DNA of 64,000 nucleotides, from the NCBI RefSeq assembly GCF_013623775.1, contig NZ_JABFAM010000003.1:124001-188000 (forward strand), read 5' to 3'. This stretch comes from Rufibacter sp. XAAS-G3-1. Its GTDB lineage: Bacteria > Bacteroidota > Bacteroidia > Cytophagales > Hymenobacteraceae. The translations under genes were made by a program, and so were the position numbers. Under the pieces are notes generated by a model, which was not told where the DNA came from, searched no databases, and saw only the letters and a list, made by a program, of their open reading frames with translations. Below are positions 24,727 through 34,054 of the stretch, piece after piece (the stretch's first letter is position 1; every line of letters begins with the position of its first letter).

Positions 24727-25633
24727 GCGCTTCTTGGGTTACGGTTTGAATGAAAATGTCATTGATACTGGGCACCTTCTCCCGGAAATTGTGCACCTCC
24801 ACCCGGTCTGTCAGGTACCGGAGCAGTTGATTGGGGCCCACCTGCGGCTCTAACTGAATCTCAGCCTCAAACTGGCTCCCGTGCTGGGCTTGGGCCAGCA
24901 CTTTGAAATCGGGCGACATAACCAGCAGCCTTCCGGTGCCCTCCACGTGGTAGGTGTGGCTTCGGTACCTGGCTTTCACTTCCTTCAGGCTACCTTCCAT
25001 TACTTTCCGGGAGCGGTTGATCATGGCAATGTAATCGCACATCTGCTCCACAGACTCCATGCGGTGCGTGGAAAAGATGACCGTACAGCCCTGCTCCCGC
25101 AGCTTCAGGATTTCATCTCTGATGATGTTGGCATTCACCGGGTCAAAGCCCGAGAAAGGTTCGTCCAGAATCAGCAGTTTGGGCTCATGCAGCACGGTGG
25201 CAATGAACTGCACTTTCTGCTGCATTCCCTTAGAAAGATCTTCTACGTTCTTGTTGAGCCAAGCCTTTAAATCCAACCTTTCGGCCCAGGTTTTGATGCG
25301 CTGGGTAGCGTCTGCCTTGTCCATGCCTCTAAGCCGGGCCAGGTACACCAACTGCTCCCCCACTTTCATCTTCTTGTACAGGCCCCGTTCCTCGGGCAGG
25401 TACCCAATCTCTTTTATATGATGCGGCTGCAACGGCTGGCCTTCAAACAGCACCCGCCCCTCATCTGGAGCGGTTATCTGGGTGATAATGCGAATAAGTG
25501 ACGTTTTACCGGCCCCGTTTGGCCCCAGCAGCCCGAAGATGCTACCTTTGGGCACGTCAAACGAGACCTTGTCCAGGGCTTGGTGCGCCTCGTAGCGCTT
25601 GCTCACGCCCTGTATCTGAAGAATGGGTTGCAA
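24719..25633 (-). CDS. ABC transporter ATP-binding protein (NatA-like)
   Basis: A 304-residue ATPase with Walker A GPNGAGKTS near residue 38, a signature motif DLSKGMQQK, Walker B LLILDEPFSGFDP, and a His switch (FSTHRMES). The C-terminal extension (residues 220-304) is typical of exporters coupled to NatB-type permeases. It is the first gene of the two-gene operon. Confidence 0.93.
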   Translation of the reverse strand: MQPILQIQGVSKRYEAHQALDKVSFDVPKGSIFGLLGPNGAGKTSLIRIITQITAPDEGRVLFEGQPLQPHHIKEIGYLPEERGLYKKMKVGEQLVYLARLRGMDKADATQRIKTWAERLDLKAWLNKNVEDLSKGMQQKVQFIATVLHEPKLLILDEPFSGFDPVNANIIRDEILKLREQGCTVIFSTHRMESVEQMCDYIAMINRSRKVMEGSLKEVKARYRSHTYHVEGTGRLLVMSPDFKVLAQAQHGSQFEAEIQLEPQVGPNQLLRYLTDRVEVHNFREKVPSINDIFIQTVTQEAHG

Positions 25634-25699
25634 GGGAATAGCAGTTGGTTAGTTGGGTTAAAGCTAAGCGAAAGCGCCTCGGTTTGCAAGTTGGTTGCC

Positions 25700-25741
25700 G
25701 GGCTGTTTTGGGGCTAGTTTCTGGAAAGGAGGCCTTAAACG
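25700..25741. repeat. Dispersed palindrome, copy 15
   Basis: GCTGTTTTGGGGCTAGTTTC ... GAGGCCTTAAACGG, an imperfect family member upstream of the ABC operon. Confidence 0.5.
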
Positions 25742-25833
25742 GAGTAGTTCCAGTTGCTTTTTGCCGTTGTTGGGGTTCTCTCCAACTATCAAGACTGCCC
25801 TTCAATCTCGAAAGTTATCCCTTACCATTTTTC

Positions 25834-25896
25834 GTTGTGCGTAGAGTTAGCGGCAGCGCTCTACGCACGTAGTGGACGGCCAATCTCCTGATTGGC
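25834..25896. repeat. Composite hairpin repeat (copy B)
   Basis: GTGCGTAGAG ... CTCTACGCAC hairpin followed by GCCAATC-TCCT-GATTGGC, the inverted counterpart of 13770-13831. Confidence 0.7.
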
Positions 25897-26106
25897 GAAA
25901 CGGGTAAGCTGAACGGACAAGCCGATTCTGAGCCTTAATACAAAACTCTGTGGGCTTCTTCCGGCGTCCCCGCCGTTTTGCGAATACATCACAATATGTA
26001 CAGGAAACGGCCAGAGGCCGCAGGTAACCCACACTCGCCAGAGGCGAGCGAGTGTTCAGTTTAGTTGATTATTCCTTTTCCAGAACTACTATATTTCTTA
26101 CCCCTG

Positions 26107-26134
26107 ACTCAGAACTCTGGACTCAGCACTCTCC
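26107..26134. repeat. Heptameric repeat (4 units)
   Basis: ACTCAGA, ACTCTGG, ACTCAGC, ACTCTCC: period 7, related to the array at 26745. Confidence 0.65.
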
Positions 26135-26496
26135 CTGATAGGTTTGTCAGGTTGGTGCTTGCTGTTCAACCTAACCAAAAGAATCAAGAAGCCCCGAACT
26201 CGCTGCCACTCAGACAGGCGGAGCTTCGGTTGGTACCACCTGGTAAAAGCCTTTCGCTTCATAGGGAGCTTGCGCCATTGCCGTTGGAACCACCGCTGCT
26301 TGCGCTTCCTCTCGCTTCGGGCTACGCAAGCGGCCCTCCGCTGGGGAAGGCGCAGATTAGCTTATTGCTGCTTGTTCTCTTGCCATGCCTTCATCGTCCT
26401 GCAGACGGGTGGAAGTCAAGCGTTAGAAGAATAACTTATGGAAGAATTCCGCTCCCAGGAGTTCATCTTTAGGGAAACTTTTGCTGATGTCGCTGT

Positions 26497-26615
26497 TGGG
26501 GAGTTCCACTCCTGAACCTGCCTGCTGCGGAGTTCTACCCCGCCGGGAGCCACGGGCAAAAGAAGGGGAGTAGAACTCCCCAACCGAGTGCTTCCGGAGT
26601 GGAACTCCGAAAGAG
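26497..26615. repeat. Inverted-repeat block with GAGTTCCACTCC-type stems
   Basis: Stems include GGGGAGTTCCACTCC, GCGGAGTTCTACCCCGCC, GGGGAGTAGAACTCCCC and CCGGAGTGGAACTCCG. A similar set in opposite orientation lies at 59070-59190. Confidence 0.65.
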
Positions 26616-26657
26616 CGGGGGAGAATGGCTAATAAGAATATTCCCAGGGTGGGTACC

Positions 26658-26694
26658 CGTTTTAAGGCAATTTTCCTAAAAACAGCCCCAAAAC
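26658..26694. repeat. Dispersed palindrome, copy 16
   Basis: CGTTTTAAGGCAATTTT ... AAAACAGCCCCAAAAC, downstream of dnaJ. Confidence 0.58.
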
Positions 26695-26696
26695 AA

Positions 26697-26730
26697 CAAC
26701 GCCCGCTCTTCAGTTGAAAAGCAGGCGTTG
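26697..26730 (-). terminator. Hairpin downstream of dnaJ
   Basis: CAACGCCCGCT and AGCAGGCGTTG pair with one mismatch. It lies about 50 bases after the dnaJ stop and may end the grpE-dnaJ transcript. Confidence 0.5.
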
Positions 26731-26744
26731 CACATATCTTCTTG

Positions 26745-26779
26745 ACTCAGAACTCTGGACTCAAGACTCAGAACTATCT
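26745..26779. repeat. Heptameric repeat (5 units) abutting the dnaJ stop
   Basis: ACTCAGA, ACTCTGG, ACTCAAG, ACTCAGA, ACTATCT; the last unit touches the TAA of dnaJ at 26779-26781. Confidence 0.72.
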
Positions 26780-27936
26780 TATTGAAAGTACTCCTTCATT
26801 TTCTCGAAGAAGCCTTTTTCGTTTTTGCCGGGGTTGGGCACAAAGTTCTGGGACTCGCGCAGGCGTTCCAGCATCTGGCGTTCCTCGGGGTTCACGTTCT
26901 TTGGTGTCCAGACGTTGATGTGGATGAGTTGGTCGCCTTTGGTGTAGCCGTTGATGTCCGGAATACCTTTGCCGCGCAGGCGCAGGATTTTGCCGGACTG
27001 GGTGCCTGGATCAATCTTGATCTTCACCTTGCCTTCAATGGTGGGCACTTCTACGCTGGCTCCCAGGGTAGCGTCCACGAAGCTCACGTACTGCTCAAAC
27101 ATGACGTTGCTGCCGTCGCGGCGCAGGGTGGGGTGTTGCTCTTCCTCAATCTGGATCAATAAATCACCGGGAATACCGCCGCGTTCCGGCACGTTTCCTT
27201 TGCCGCCCATGGAGAGCTGCATGCCATCGGCTACGCCGGCCGGGACGTTGATGGAGATCACCTCTTCCTGGAGCTGACGGCCTTCGCCGTGGCAGGCGTC
27301 ACACTTCTGGCTTACGGTCTTGCCTTCGCCATGGCAGGTAGGGCACGTACTGGCCGATACCATCTGGCCCAGCATGGTGTTCACCACGCGTTTCACCTGG
27401 CCTTGGCCTTGGCAGGTACCGCAGGTATTCAGGGCTGTGCCGTTTTTGGAGCCGTTTCCGTCGCAGACGTTACAGGCCTCGTAGCGTTTCACCTTGATTT
27501 TCTTCTCAACGCCTTTGGCTACCTCTTCCAGGTTCAGCTTGAGCTTGATGCGCAGGTTACTGCCTTTGCGCATGCGTTTGCCGCCACGTTGTCCGCTCCC
27601 TCCGAAGAAGCTTTCGAAGCCGCCACCTCCGCCACCGCCGAAGATGTCACCGAACTGGGAGAAGATGTCTTCCATGTTCATGCCACCTCCGCCGCCGTAG
27701 CCGCCGCCGTTCACGCCTTGGTGCCCAAACTGGTCATAGCGCTGGCGTTTCTGCTCATCGCTCAAGACCTCGTACGCCTCGGCCGCTTCCTTGAACTTGT
27801 CCTCGGCGGTAGGGTCATCGGGGTTCTTATCGGGGTGGAATTTGATCGCGATCTTGCGGTACGCTTTCTTGATCTCATCCGCCGTGGCCCCTTTGGCTAC
27901 GCCCAGTACTTCGTAATAATCTCTTTTGGTTGCCAT
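26779..27936 (-). CDS. dnaJ: Chaperone protein DnaJ
   Basis: A 385-residue co-chaperone: J domain with HPDKNP near residue 34, Gly/Phe-rich region (residues 75-120), four zinc-binding CxxCxGxG-type motifs ([32 protein letters not shown]) and the C-terminal substrate-binding domains. It stimulates DnaK. It lies 6 bases after grpE. No CIRCE-like operator is visible upstream of the operon. Confidence 0.97.
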   Translation of the reverse strand: MATKRDYYEVLGVAKGATADEIKKAYRKIAIKFHPDKNPDDPTAEDKFKEAAEAYEVLSDEQKRQRYDQFGHQGVNGGGYGGGGGMNMEDIFSQFGDIFGGGGGGGFESFFGGSGQRGGKRMRKGSNLRIKLKLNLEEVAKGVEKKIKVKRYEACNVCDGNGSKNGTALNTCGTCQGQGQVKRVVNTMLGQMVSASTCPTCHGEGKTVSQKCDACHGEGRQLQEEVISINVPAGVADGMQLSMGGKGNVPERGGIPGDLLIQIEEEQHPTLRRDGSNVMFEQYVSFVDATLGASVEVPTIEGKVKIKIDPGTQSGKILRLRGKGIPDINGYTKGDQLIHINVWTPKNVNPEERQMLERLRESQNFVPNPGKNEKGFFEKMKEYFQ

Positions 27937-27942
27937 GGCTTC

Positions 27943-28512
27943 TTATGCTCCAATCACCACCTTGGCAAAGCGAACCACTTTGTCATTGAGGTAATATCCT
28001 TTCTCTACTTGGTCAATCACTTTCCCCTTCATGTCGTCTGAAGGGGCCGGAATCTGCGTGATGGCTTCGTGCACCTCGGCGTCAAACGGCTGGCCCACGG
28101 CCTCCATGGGCTTTAAGCCTTTCTGTTGCAGAAGGCCCAGGAACTTGCTGAAAATCAGCTCCACGCCTTCGCGCACGGCGTTTACATCTTGTGCGTCTTT
28201 CATGGCCGCCTGCGCACGCTCCAAGTCATCCAGCACCGGAATCAAGGCCACCATCAATTCCTGATTGGCGGTTTTGAACAGTTCCAGGCGCTCTTTGGAC
28301 GTGCGGCGTCTGAAGTTGTCAAACTCGGCGTGCAGGCGCAGGTATTTGTCCCGCAGTTCATCGGCTTCTGAGGAACCGCCTTCAGCGGAAGCGGCGGTAG
28401 CCTCTGCCGTCTGCTGTTCTGGCTGCTCAGCTGCCGTAGATTCTGTCGCCTCGGCGTTTTCAGGCTGGAGGTTCTCTTGTTCTTGAGGATTTTGTTCAGC
28501 TGCTGTACTCAT
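27943..28512 (-). CDS. grpE: Nucleotide exchange factor GrpE
   Basis: A 189-residue protein: acidic, Gln/Glu/Ala-rich N-terminal tail (residues 1-50), long helix (LRDKYLRLHAEFDNFRRRTSKE), and the C-terminal GrpE signature (PFDAEVHEAITQIP ... VIDQVEKGYYLNDKVVRFAKVVIG). It releases ADP from DnaK. It heads the grpE-dnaJ operon. Confidence 0.95.
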   Translation of the reverse strand: MSTAAEQNPQEQENLQPENAEATESTAAEQPEQQTAEATAASAEGGSSEADELRDKYLRLHAEFDNFRRRTSKERLELFKTANQELMVALIPVLDDLERAQAAMKDAQDVNAVREGVELIFSKFLGLLQQKGLKPMEAVGQPFDAEVHEAITQIPAPSDDMKGKVIDQVEKGYYLNDKVVRFAKVVIGA

Positions 28513-28579
28513 ATATCTTTTATCCTTACAGATTTTACTTCTTTTCTGGGTGCCTGACTAGAGGCAACTACTTTGCCAA

Positions 28580-28622
28580 ACCCGTTTTTATGTCATTCTG
28601 GCATTTTTAGGCGAAAACGGGA
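28580..28622. repeat. Dispersed palindrome, copy 17
   Basis: CCCGTTTTTATGTCA ... TTTTTAGGCGAAAACGGG; outer arms pair well, centre diverged. Confidence 0.5.
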
Positions 28623-28936
28623 ATGGGTTGGTTCTGTTTGTGTCAGGGGTATGACAGGGAAGGGTAGTTTGTTTTTGGGCTGATTTTGGAAAAATAGGCG
28701 TTTTTTGATTTCTGCTGATGCCTGGGAGTAACTGCCTTTTGCGTGGGTTTATGCGCTTTGTTGTTTCATCTTGAACGGTAAGCGCTCACGGCCGCGAGGC
28801 CCCGCCTTCCCGCCCTCGCGCCGTGAGTTCCGCTGCCTTCGGCTAAAGCCTTGGCTGCCGGGCTACGCCCGCCCCGCAGATCTCAAGGCGCTCACCCGGG
28901 AGGCTGGAAACGGATATGCGTGGGATGGGAAGAAAC

Positions 28937-28969
28937 AGACCTCACAGGTTTTAAAAACCTGTGAGGTCT
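28937..28969. repeat. Perfect 33-base inverted repeat
   Basis: AGACCTCACAGGTTTT, one base, AAAACCTGTGAGGTCT-type complementary arms. It is a separate hairpin from the dispersed family and may be a mobile short palindrome. Confidence 0.7.
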
Positions 28970-29089
28970 CCTACAACACTCGCTGGCGCGAGTCTCTGAC
29001 TCGTGCCTACCGTGCTGGGTAGCCTCTGACTACCCTCGCTGCCCCGCAGCGAAACCACGCATTGCTGGTTTATGGCTCATTTCCAAAAA

Positions 29090-30085
29090 CTACGCGGTAT
29101 TCAACGCCTTCCAGATCATGTCTTTGAGGGGCATGATGTTTTTCTGGGTGAGGCTGGAGATGAAGATGGTGGGCAGGTCGGTGGGCAGGGTGGCCCGCAT
29201 CTCGGCTTCCAGTTCATCGTCTATGAGGTCGGTTTTGGTGATGGCGAGCAGGCGCTGTTTGTGCAGTAGCTCAGGGTTATACGTCCGAAGTTCATTTACC
29301 AAAATCTCGTATTCGGCGGCAATGTCTGGGCTTTCTACGGAGATCATGAACAGCAGGATGGAGTTGCGCTCAATGTGTTTCAGGAACCGGATGCCTAAGC
29401 CTTTGCCCTCTGACGCCCCTTCAATAATGCCGGGAATATCGGCCATCACAAAGGACTTGTAATCGCGGTACGCGACTACGCCCAGGTTGGGCACCAGCGT
29501 GGTGAACGGGTAGTTGGCAATCTTCGGCGTAGCCGCCGACACTACTGATAGCAAGGTTGATTTACCGGCGTTGGGGAATCCTACCAGCCCTACATCGGCC
29601 AGCAGCTTGAGCTCCAGGATTGCCCACTCTTCGCGCCCGGGCTCACCGGGTTGGGCATAGAGGGGGGTCTGGTTGGTGGACGACTTGAAATGGGCGTTCC
29701 CCAGGCCGCCGCGGCCACCGGGGGTGATAATCGCCAGCTGTCCGTCTTCGGTGATCTCGGCTTTTACCTCACCGGTTTCGGCGTCTCTGGCAATAGTTCC
29801 TATAGGAACTTCCAGCACAATGTCTTTGCCGTAAGCGCCGCTGGAGTGGCTGGGCCCGCCGTAGCCGCCGTTTTCAGCGATCACGTGTTTTTGGTACTGC
29901 AAGTGCAGCAGCGTCCAGAGCTGGGAATTGCCTTTGAGAATGATGTGCCCTCCCCGGCCTCCGTCACCGCCGTCGGGCCCGCCGTGGGCAGTTTTCTTGT
30001 CGCGGTGCAGGTGGGCTGAACCGCCTCCTCCGTGCCCAGACCGGCAGCAGATTTTAACGTAGTCGATGAAGTTAGATGATGACAC
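29090..30085 (-). CDS. obgE: GTPase ObgE/CgtA
   Basis: A 331-residue ribosome-associated GTPase: glycine-rich Obg domain at the N terminus ([20 protein letters not shown]), then the G domain with [12 protein letters not shown] (P loop), [11 protein letters not shown] (Switch II region) and ITKTDL (NKxD-type). I place the start at GTG 30085, giving the family N terminus SSSNFIDYV; an in-frame extension to 30148 has no family character. Confidence 0.94.
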   Translation of the reverse strand: MSSSNFIDYVKICCRSGHGGGGSAHLHRDKKTAHGGPDGGDGGRGGHIILKGNSQLWTLLHLQYQKHVIAENGGYGGPSHSSGAYGKDIVLEVPIGTIARDAETGEVKAEITEDGQLAIITPGGRGGLGNAHFKSSTNQTPLYAQPGEPGREEWAILELKLLADVGLVGFPNAGKSTLLSVVSAATPKIANYPFTTLVPNLGVVAYRDYKSFVMADIPGIIEGASEGKGLGIRFLKHIERNSILLFMISVESPDIAAEYEILVNELRTYNPELLHKQRLLAITKTDLIDDELEAEMRATLPTDLPTIFISSLTQKNIMPLKDMIWKALNTA

Positions 30086-30226
30086 AGTAATAAAAGTAAA
30101 GTGAATGCGATGGTAACAAGGAAGCATTCCCCGGGGAGAATGCTTCAAAGGTAATTCTATGAAAAGTACGCCTTTGCGGGGTGGTGGTTCACGGGAGTCA
30201 TCTCCCCAACGCCTTGGCAGAGACGG

Positions 30227-30820
30227 TTATTTGTTGTTTAAGGCAAGTTGGCAGGCACTGATGATTTCGCAGCTTTTTGCGAAAATCTCCTCAATTTCGC
30301 CAATGCCGTCTACGGCGTAAAACTTGTTCTGCTGCGCGTAGTAGTTGGCCACCGGCGTGGTTTTGGAGTTATATTCCTGCACCCGTTTCTGGATGAGAAC
30401 CTCATCTGCGTCATCTGGGCGGCCCGAGGTCTGGCCCCGGAGCAACAGACGCTTCACCAATTCTTCTTCGTTCACCTGCAGGGCAATCATGCACGTAATG
30501 CCCTGGTCGTATTTTTCCAGCAATTGGTCCAGGGCCTCGGCCTGCGGAACGGTACGCGGAAATCCGTCAAAGATAAAACCGGCCGCGGCCCGGTTATCGG
30601 CAATCTTGGATTCAATCATGCCAATCACCACTTCATCGGGCACCAGAAGCCCGGCGTCCATGAGTCCTTTCGCCTTCAGGCCCAGCTCTGTTCCCTGAGA
30701 AATCTCGGAGCGCAGCAAGTCACCGGTAGAAAGGTGAATGAGTCCGTATTGTTGGATCAATTTCTGGCTCTGCGTGCCTTTGCCTGCCCCTGGAGGACCG
30801 AAGAGTACGATGTTCAGCAT
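30227..30820 (-). CDS. adk: Adenylate kinase
   Basis: A 197-residue kinase that interconverts ATP+AMP and 2 ADP. It has the P loop GPPGAGKGT at residues 7-15, the AMP-binding DGFPRTVPQA near residue 84, and RLLLRGQTSGRPDD at the lid. The lid is short, as is usual for Bacteroidota, without the zinc-binding cysteines. Confidence 0.95.
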   Translation of the reverse strand: MLNIVLFGPPGAGKGTQSQKLIQQYGLIHLSTGDLLRSEISQGTELGLKAKGLMDAGLLVPDEVVIGMIESKIADNRAAAGFIFDGFPRTVPQAEALDQLLEKYDQGITCMIALQVNEEELVKRLLLRGQTSGRPDDADEVLIQKRVQEYNSKTTPVANYYAQQNKFYAVDGIGEIEEIFAKSCEIISACQLALNNK

Positions 30821-30842
30821 GAGTAGTGAAATAGTGAGAAAA

Positions 30843-30850
30843 CAAAAGTA
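30843..30850 (-). promoter_or_regulatory. Candidate -7 element of adk
   Basis: TACTTTTG on the minus strand matches TAnnTTTG, 23 bases before the adk start. The -33 element is not clear. Confidence 0.4.
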
Positions 30851-30905
30851 GCAATAAAATCTTGATAATGACAGTTTTTAAGAGACGGGTACCATTCCGG
30901 CCAAG

Positions 30906-31121
30906 CCGTTTTGAGGCTGTTTTCCCAAAAACAAGTTAGAGCTTGATTAAATTTGAGGTTTGCAGGCGAAAATGACCAGAGAAAGGTTCTGCGGAAGCGT
31001 TTTTTGAGCCACGTAGCAGCGCTACGGTGCGAGAAAAAGGCTTCCGCAGGTTCTTTTTATGGCCGTTTGCAGCGCAAAGATGAAATTTAAACATGCTCTT
31101 AAAAACAGGTTCGCTCAAAAA
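30906..31121. repeat. Dispersed palindrome, copy 18, split by an inserted element
   Basis: Left half CCGTTTTGAGGCTGTTTT (30906-30923) and right half AACAGGTTCGCTCAAAAAC (to 31120) would form one normal family copy if the 167-base element at 30934-31100 plus one AAAAACA were removed. The right arm ends at the hpt stop codon. Confidence 0.7.
30934..31100. mobile_element. MITE-like palindromic element, family 2, copy B, with candidate target duplication
   Basis: The element is bounded by AAAAACA on both sides (30927-30933 and 31101-31107). Ends are AGAGCTTGATTAAATTT and AAATTTAAACATGCTCT. The interior is itself palindromic (GGTTTGCAGGCGAAAATGACC, CGTAGCAGCGCTACGG centre, GGCCGTTTGCAGCGCAAAG). 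No gene is inside, so it would need a helper transposase in trans. Confidence 0.7.
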
Positions 31122-31661
31122 CTACAGCACCTTGTAGATGTCGCGCAGGTTACGGCCCAATCCGTTGTAGTCTAACCCATAGCCCACCACAAAATCATTG
31201 GCGATGGACAGCGCCGCATATTTAATCTCTATCCGGTGCTGCAGGCTGTCGGGTTTGAGCAGCAGCGTGGCAATCTCTACGGAGGCCGGTTCTTTGGCGT
31301 GCAGCTGCGGCAACAGACCGGCAATGGTGTGCCCGGTGTCCACAATATCTTCCAGAATAACCACGTGCCGGCCTTTGATTTCCTCCTTGAGCCCAATGAT
31401 CTCCTTGACCTTGCCCGTGCTTTGCATGTCGGCGTAGGAAGAGAGCCGGATAAAGGAAATCTCACAGTCAATGCTTATCTCCTTCATCAAGTCTGAGGCG
31501 AACATGAAAGAACCGTTCAGCACCGATAGAAACAGGGGTTGCTTTCCCTGGTAGTCATGGCTTAGCCGGGCCGCCAAAATCTCCACACTCTGAAGGATTT
31601 TGCGTTCTGGAAGATAGATACTGAACTGCTTGTCTAGGATTGTTACCGGTGGCTGGTGCAT
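31122..31661 (-). CDS. hpt: Hypoxanthine phosphoribosyltransferase
   Basis: A 179-residue purine salvage enzyme, with the PRPP-binding motif HVVILEDIVDTGHTIAGLL near residue 95 and the active-site loop FLSVLNGSFMFASDLM near residue 42. It makes IMP or GMP from hypoxanthine or guanine. It lies upstream of adk on the same strand, separated by repeats. Confidence 0.93.
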   Translation of the reverse strand: MHQPPVTILDKQFSIYLPERKILQSVEILAARLSHDYQGKQPLFLSVLNGSFMFASDLMKEISIDCEISFIRLSSYADMQSTGKVKEIIGLKEEIKGRHVVILEDIVDTGHTIAGLLPQLHAKEPASVEIATLLLKPDSLQHRIEIKYAALSIANDFVVGYGLDYNGLGRNLRDIYKVL

Positions 31662-31718
31662 CTGCGTTGGAAATAAGAAGCATCAAATTTGCGCAAAACT
31701 GCCCTAAATTAAAAGGAA

Positions 31719-31746
31719 GTCGCCCTTTTCTACGGAAAAGGGCGAC
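31719..31746 (-). terminator. Hairpin terminator of the pyrophosphatase gene
   Basis: GTCGCCCTTTTC and GAAAAGGGCGAC form a perfect 12-bp stem with a 4-base loop, 27 bases after the stop on the minus strand. Confidence 0.7.
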
Positions 31747-31773
31747 GCTGGTGCTGTGACGCGGCTGTTTTCC

Positions 31774-34020
31774 TTAACGATTGCTCTGCGCAGCAGGTTG
31801 TTGGTACTGCGCGATAGTGGCTGCCTCGGTTTCCTGGCTGTTTTTCCTAAAACTCTCCAAATCTGGGCGGGTTTCCGGGGCCGGAGGGGTGGTTTCGCGC
31901 ACGGCAATGTGCGGGGCAATCACCAGCGACACAATGGACATGAGTTTGATTAAGATGTTCATAGACGGGCCCGAGGTGTCTTTGAAAGGGTCACCCACCG
32001 TGTCACCGGTTACCGAAGCTTTGTGCGGGTCTGAGCCTTTGTATTCCATGACGCCCCCAATCATCACCCCTTTCTCGAACGACTTCTTGGCATTGTCCCA
32101 GGCGCCTCCGGCATTGGATTGAAAGAGCGCCATCAGCACCCCAGACACGGTGACCCCGGCCAAGACGCCTCCCAGAATCTCCGCGCTGGATACTTCCTCA
32201 AACACCCCGCGTAAGCCGAATCCAATGATGATAGGCACAATCAAGGCGATGGCCCCGGGCAACATCATCTCACGGAGGGCTGCCTCAGTAGAAATAGCCA
32301 CGCATTTGTCGTACTCGGGCTTGCCCGTGCCTTCCATGATACCCGGAATCTCACGGAACTGACGGCGCACTTCCTGTACCATGGCCATGGCGGCTCTTCC
32401 CACGGCACTAATGGCCAAGGCCGAGAACACGAACGGAATCATGCCGCCCACAAACAAACCGGCTAACACCGGTGCCTTGTACAAGTCAATGGTACTGATG
32501 CCCGAAATACCCACGAAGGCAGCAAACAAGGCCAGCGAGGTAAGCGCCGCCGACGCGATGGCGAATCCTTTGCCAGTAGCGGCGGTAGTGTTCCCTACCG
32601 CATCCAGAATATCGGTGCGTTCACGTACTTCTTTGGGCAATTCGCTCATCTCAGCAATACCCCCGGCATTATCGGCAATGGGCCCGAAGGCGTCAATGGC
32701 GAGTTGCATGGCGGTGGTCGCCATCATGCCGGCAGCGGCAATGGCTACGCCGTACAACCCGGCCACCGAGTAGGAAAACACGATACCGGCCGCTAACACA
32801 ATAATCGGCAGGGCCGTGCTCATCATGCCCACGCTTAACCCGGCAATAATGTTGGTAGCGGCTCCGGTGGAGGATTGCTGCACAATGGAATTCACCGGTT
32901 TTTTGCCCATGGCGGTGTAATACTCGGTAATGATGGAGATGAGCGTTCCCACAATCAGACCAATGATTACCGCCCAGAATATACCCATGGACGTGAATTC
33001 ATAGCCCCGCAGGTTCAGGGTTTCGGGCATGAGCCAGTCAATGACAAAATAAGAGGCAATGGCCGTTAACGCCACCGATGACCAGTTGCCCATGTTCAAG
33101 GCCGCCTGTACGTTTCCACCTTCTTTTACGCGCACAAACAACGTCCCAATCATGGAGAAGAGAATGCCCATACCCGCAATAAGCATGGGCAGGATGATAG
33201 GCGACAAGCCCCCGAAGTTATCCGTCACGGTAATTTCCCGGCCCAACACCATGGTGGCTAAGATGGTGGCTACGTAAGAACCGAACAAATCGGCGCCCAT
33301 TCCGGCCACGTCCCCTACGTTGTCGCCCACGTTGTCGGCGATGGTAGCGGGATTTCTGGGGTCATCTTCCGGAATGCCGGCTTCTACTTTTCCTACCAAG
33401 TCCGCTCCTACGTCGGCGGCTTTGGTATAGATCCCGCCGCCCACCCGGGCAAACAAGGCAATACTTTCCGCCCCCAGGGAGAATCCGGTCAGAACCTCCA
33501 GTGCCACTTCCATCTCTTCACTATTCGCGCTGGCCCCTACCCGTTGCACAAACCAATAGTAGAAGGCAATGAACAGGGAACCAAGCCCCAACACGGCCAA
33601 TCCGGCCACGCCCATGCCCATCACGGCCCCGCCGCCGAAAGACACATCCAGGGCTCTGGATAAACTGGTTTTGGCAGCCTGCGCCGTGCGCACGTTCGCT
33701 TTGGTGGCAATCCGCATGCCTATGAAGCCGGCCAGGGCCGAGAAAACAGCCCCAATCAGAAAAGCGAGCACAATGATGGGGGAGGAATTCTCGCCCACGT
33801 AGCCTAAATAGAAAAGAAAGAGGGAAGCGATGATGGCAAAATAGGTAAGCACCTTGTACTCGGCCTTCAGGAAAGCCATGGCTCCCTCGGCAATGTACCG
33901 GGCAATGGTGCTCATCTTTTCATCGCCGGCATCTTGTTTGGTGACCCACGCCGATTTTATGGCAGTGTACAACAAGGCGACCAGCCCGAATGCGGGAATG
34001 GCGTAGAGAATTGTCTGCAT
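31774..34020 (-). CDS. hppA: Membrane-bound ion-pumping pyrophosphatase
   Basis: A 748-residue protein with about 16 membrane helices. It has the pyrophosphate/Mg site motifs DNVGDNVGDVAGMGADLF near residue 235 and DTVGDPFKDTSGPS near the C terminus. In GNTTAATGKGFAIASA the Ala and Gly at the diagnostic positions point to the K+-dependent class. It couples PPi hydrolysis to H+ or Na+ export; which ion is pumped cannot be settled by eye. Confidence 0.95.
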   Translation of the reverse strand: MQTILYAIPAFGLVALLYTAIKSAWVTKQDAGDEKMSTIARYIAEGAMAFLKAEYKVLTYFAIIASLFLFYLGYVGENSSPIIVLAFLIGAVFSALAGFIGMRIATKANVRTAQAAKTSLSRALDVSFGGGAVMGMGVAGLAVLGLGSLFIAFYYWFVQRVGASANSEEMEVALEVLTGFSLGAESIALFARVGGGIYTKAADVGADLVGKVEAGIPEDDPRNPATIADNVGDNVGDVAGMGADLFGSYVATILATMVLGREITVTDNFGGLSPIILPMLIAGMGILFSMIGTLFVRVKEGGNVQAALNMGNWSSVALTAIASYFVIDWLMPETLNLRGYEFTSMGIFWAVIIGLIVGTLISIITEYYTAMGKKPVNSIVQQSSTGAATNIIAGLSVGMMSTALPIIVLAAGIVFSYSVAGLYGVAIAAAGMMATTAMQLAIDAFGPIADNAGGIAEMSELPKEVRERTDILDAVGNTTAATGKGFAIASAALTSLALFAAFVGISGISTIDLYKAPVLAGLFVGGMIPFVFSALAISAVGRAAMAMVQEVRRQFREIPGIMEGTGKPEYDKCVAISTEAALREMMLPGAIALIVPIIIGFGLRGVFEEVSSAEILGGVLAGVTVSGVLMALFQSNAGGAWDNAKKSFEKGVMIGGVMEYKGSDPHKASVTGDTVGDPFKDTSGPSMNILIKLMSIVSLVIAPHIAVRETTPPAPETRPDLESFRKNSQETEAATIAQYQQPAAQSNR

Positions 34021-34054
34021 AGAGTAAGGCTTTGTTTGGTTAGGTTTGGATTAT

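Larger units (their letters stand above)
25634..26778. repeat. Non-coding repeat island 3
   Basis: This 1.1-kb gap shows no credible gene. It holds palindromes at 25700-25741 and 26658-26694, the composite hairpin copy B (25834-25896), a hairpin ACACTCGC/GCGAGTGT-type (26032-26058), period-7 repeats (26107-26134 and 26745-26779), an inverted-repeat block (26497-26615) similar to 59070-59190 in reverse orientation, and a hairpin (26697-26730). Confidence 0.7.
28513..29089. repeat. Non-coding region with repeats
   Basis: No credible gene. It contains palindromes at 28580-28622 and (degenerate) 28668-28706, a partial copy of the GC-rich block from 28780, a perfect inverted repeat (28937-28969) and a set of short hairpins (28975-29050). 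Confidence 0.65.

Noticed and set aside
27289-28041. A 250-codon plus-strand open frame
   Set aside because: It is the antisense shadow of dnaJ, whose product is unmistakable.
28513-28780. A CIRCE or other heat-shock operator upstream of grpE-dnaJ
   Set aside because: No TTAGCACTC-type inverted repeat was found.
28771-29022. An 83-codon open frame between grpE and obgE
   Set aside because: It is made of repeat blocks found elsewhere in non-coding islands.
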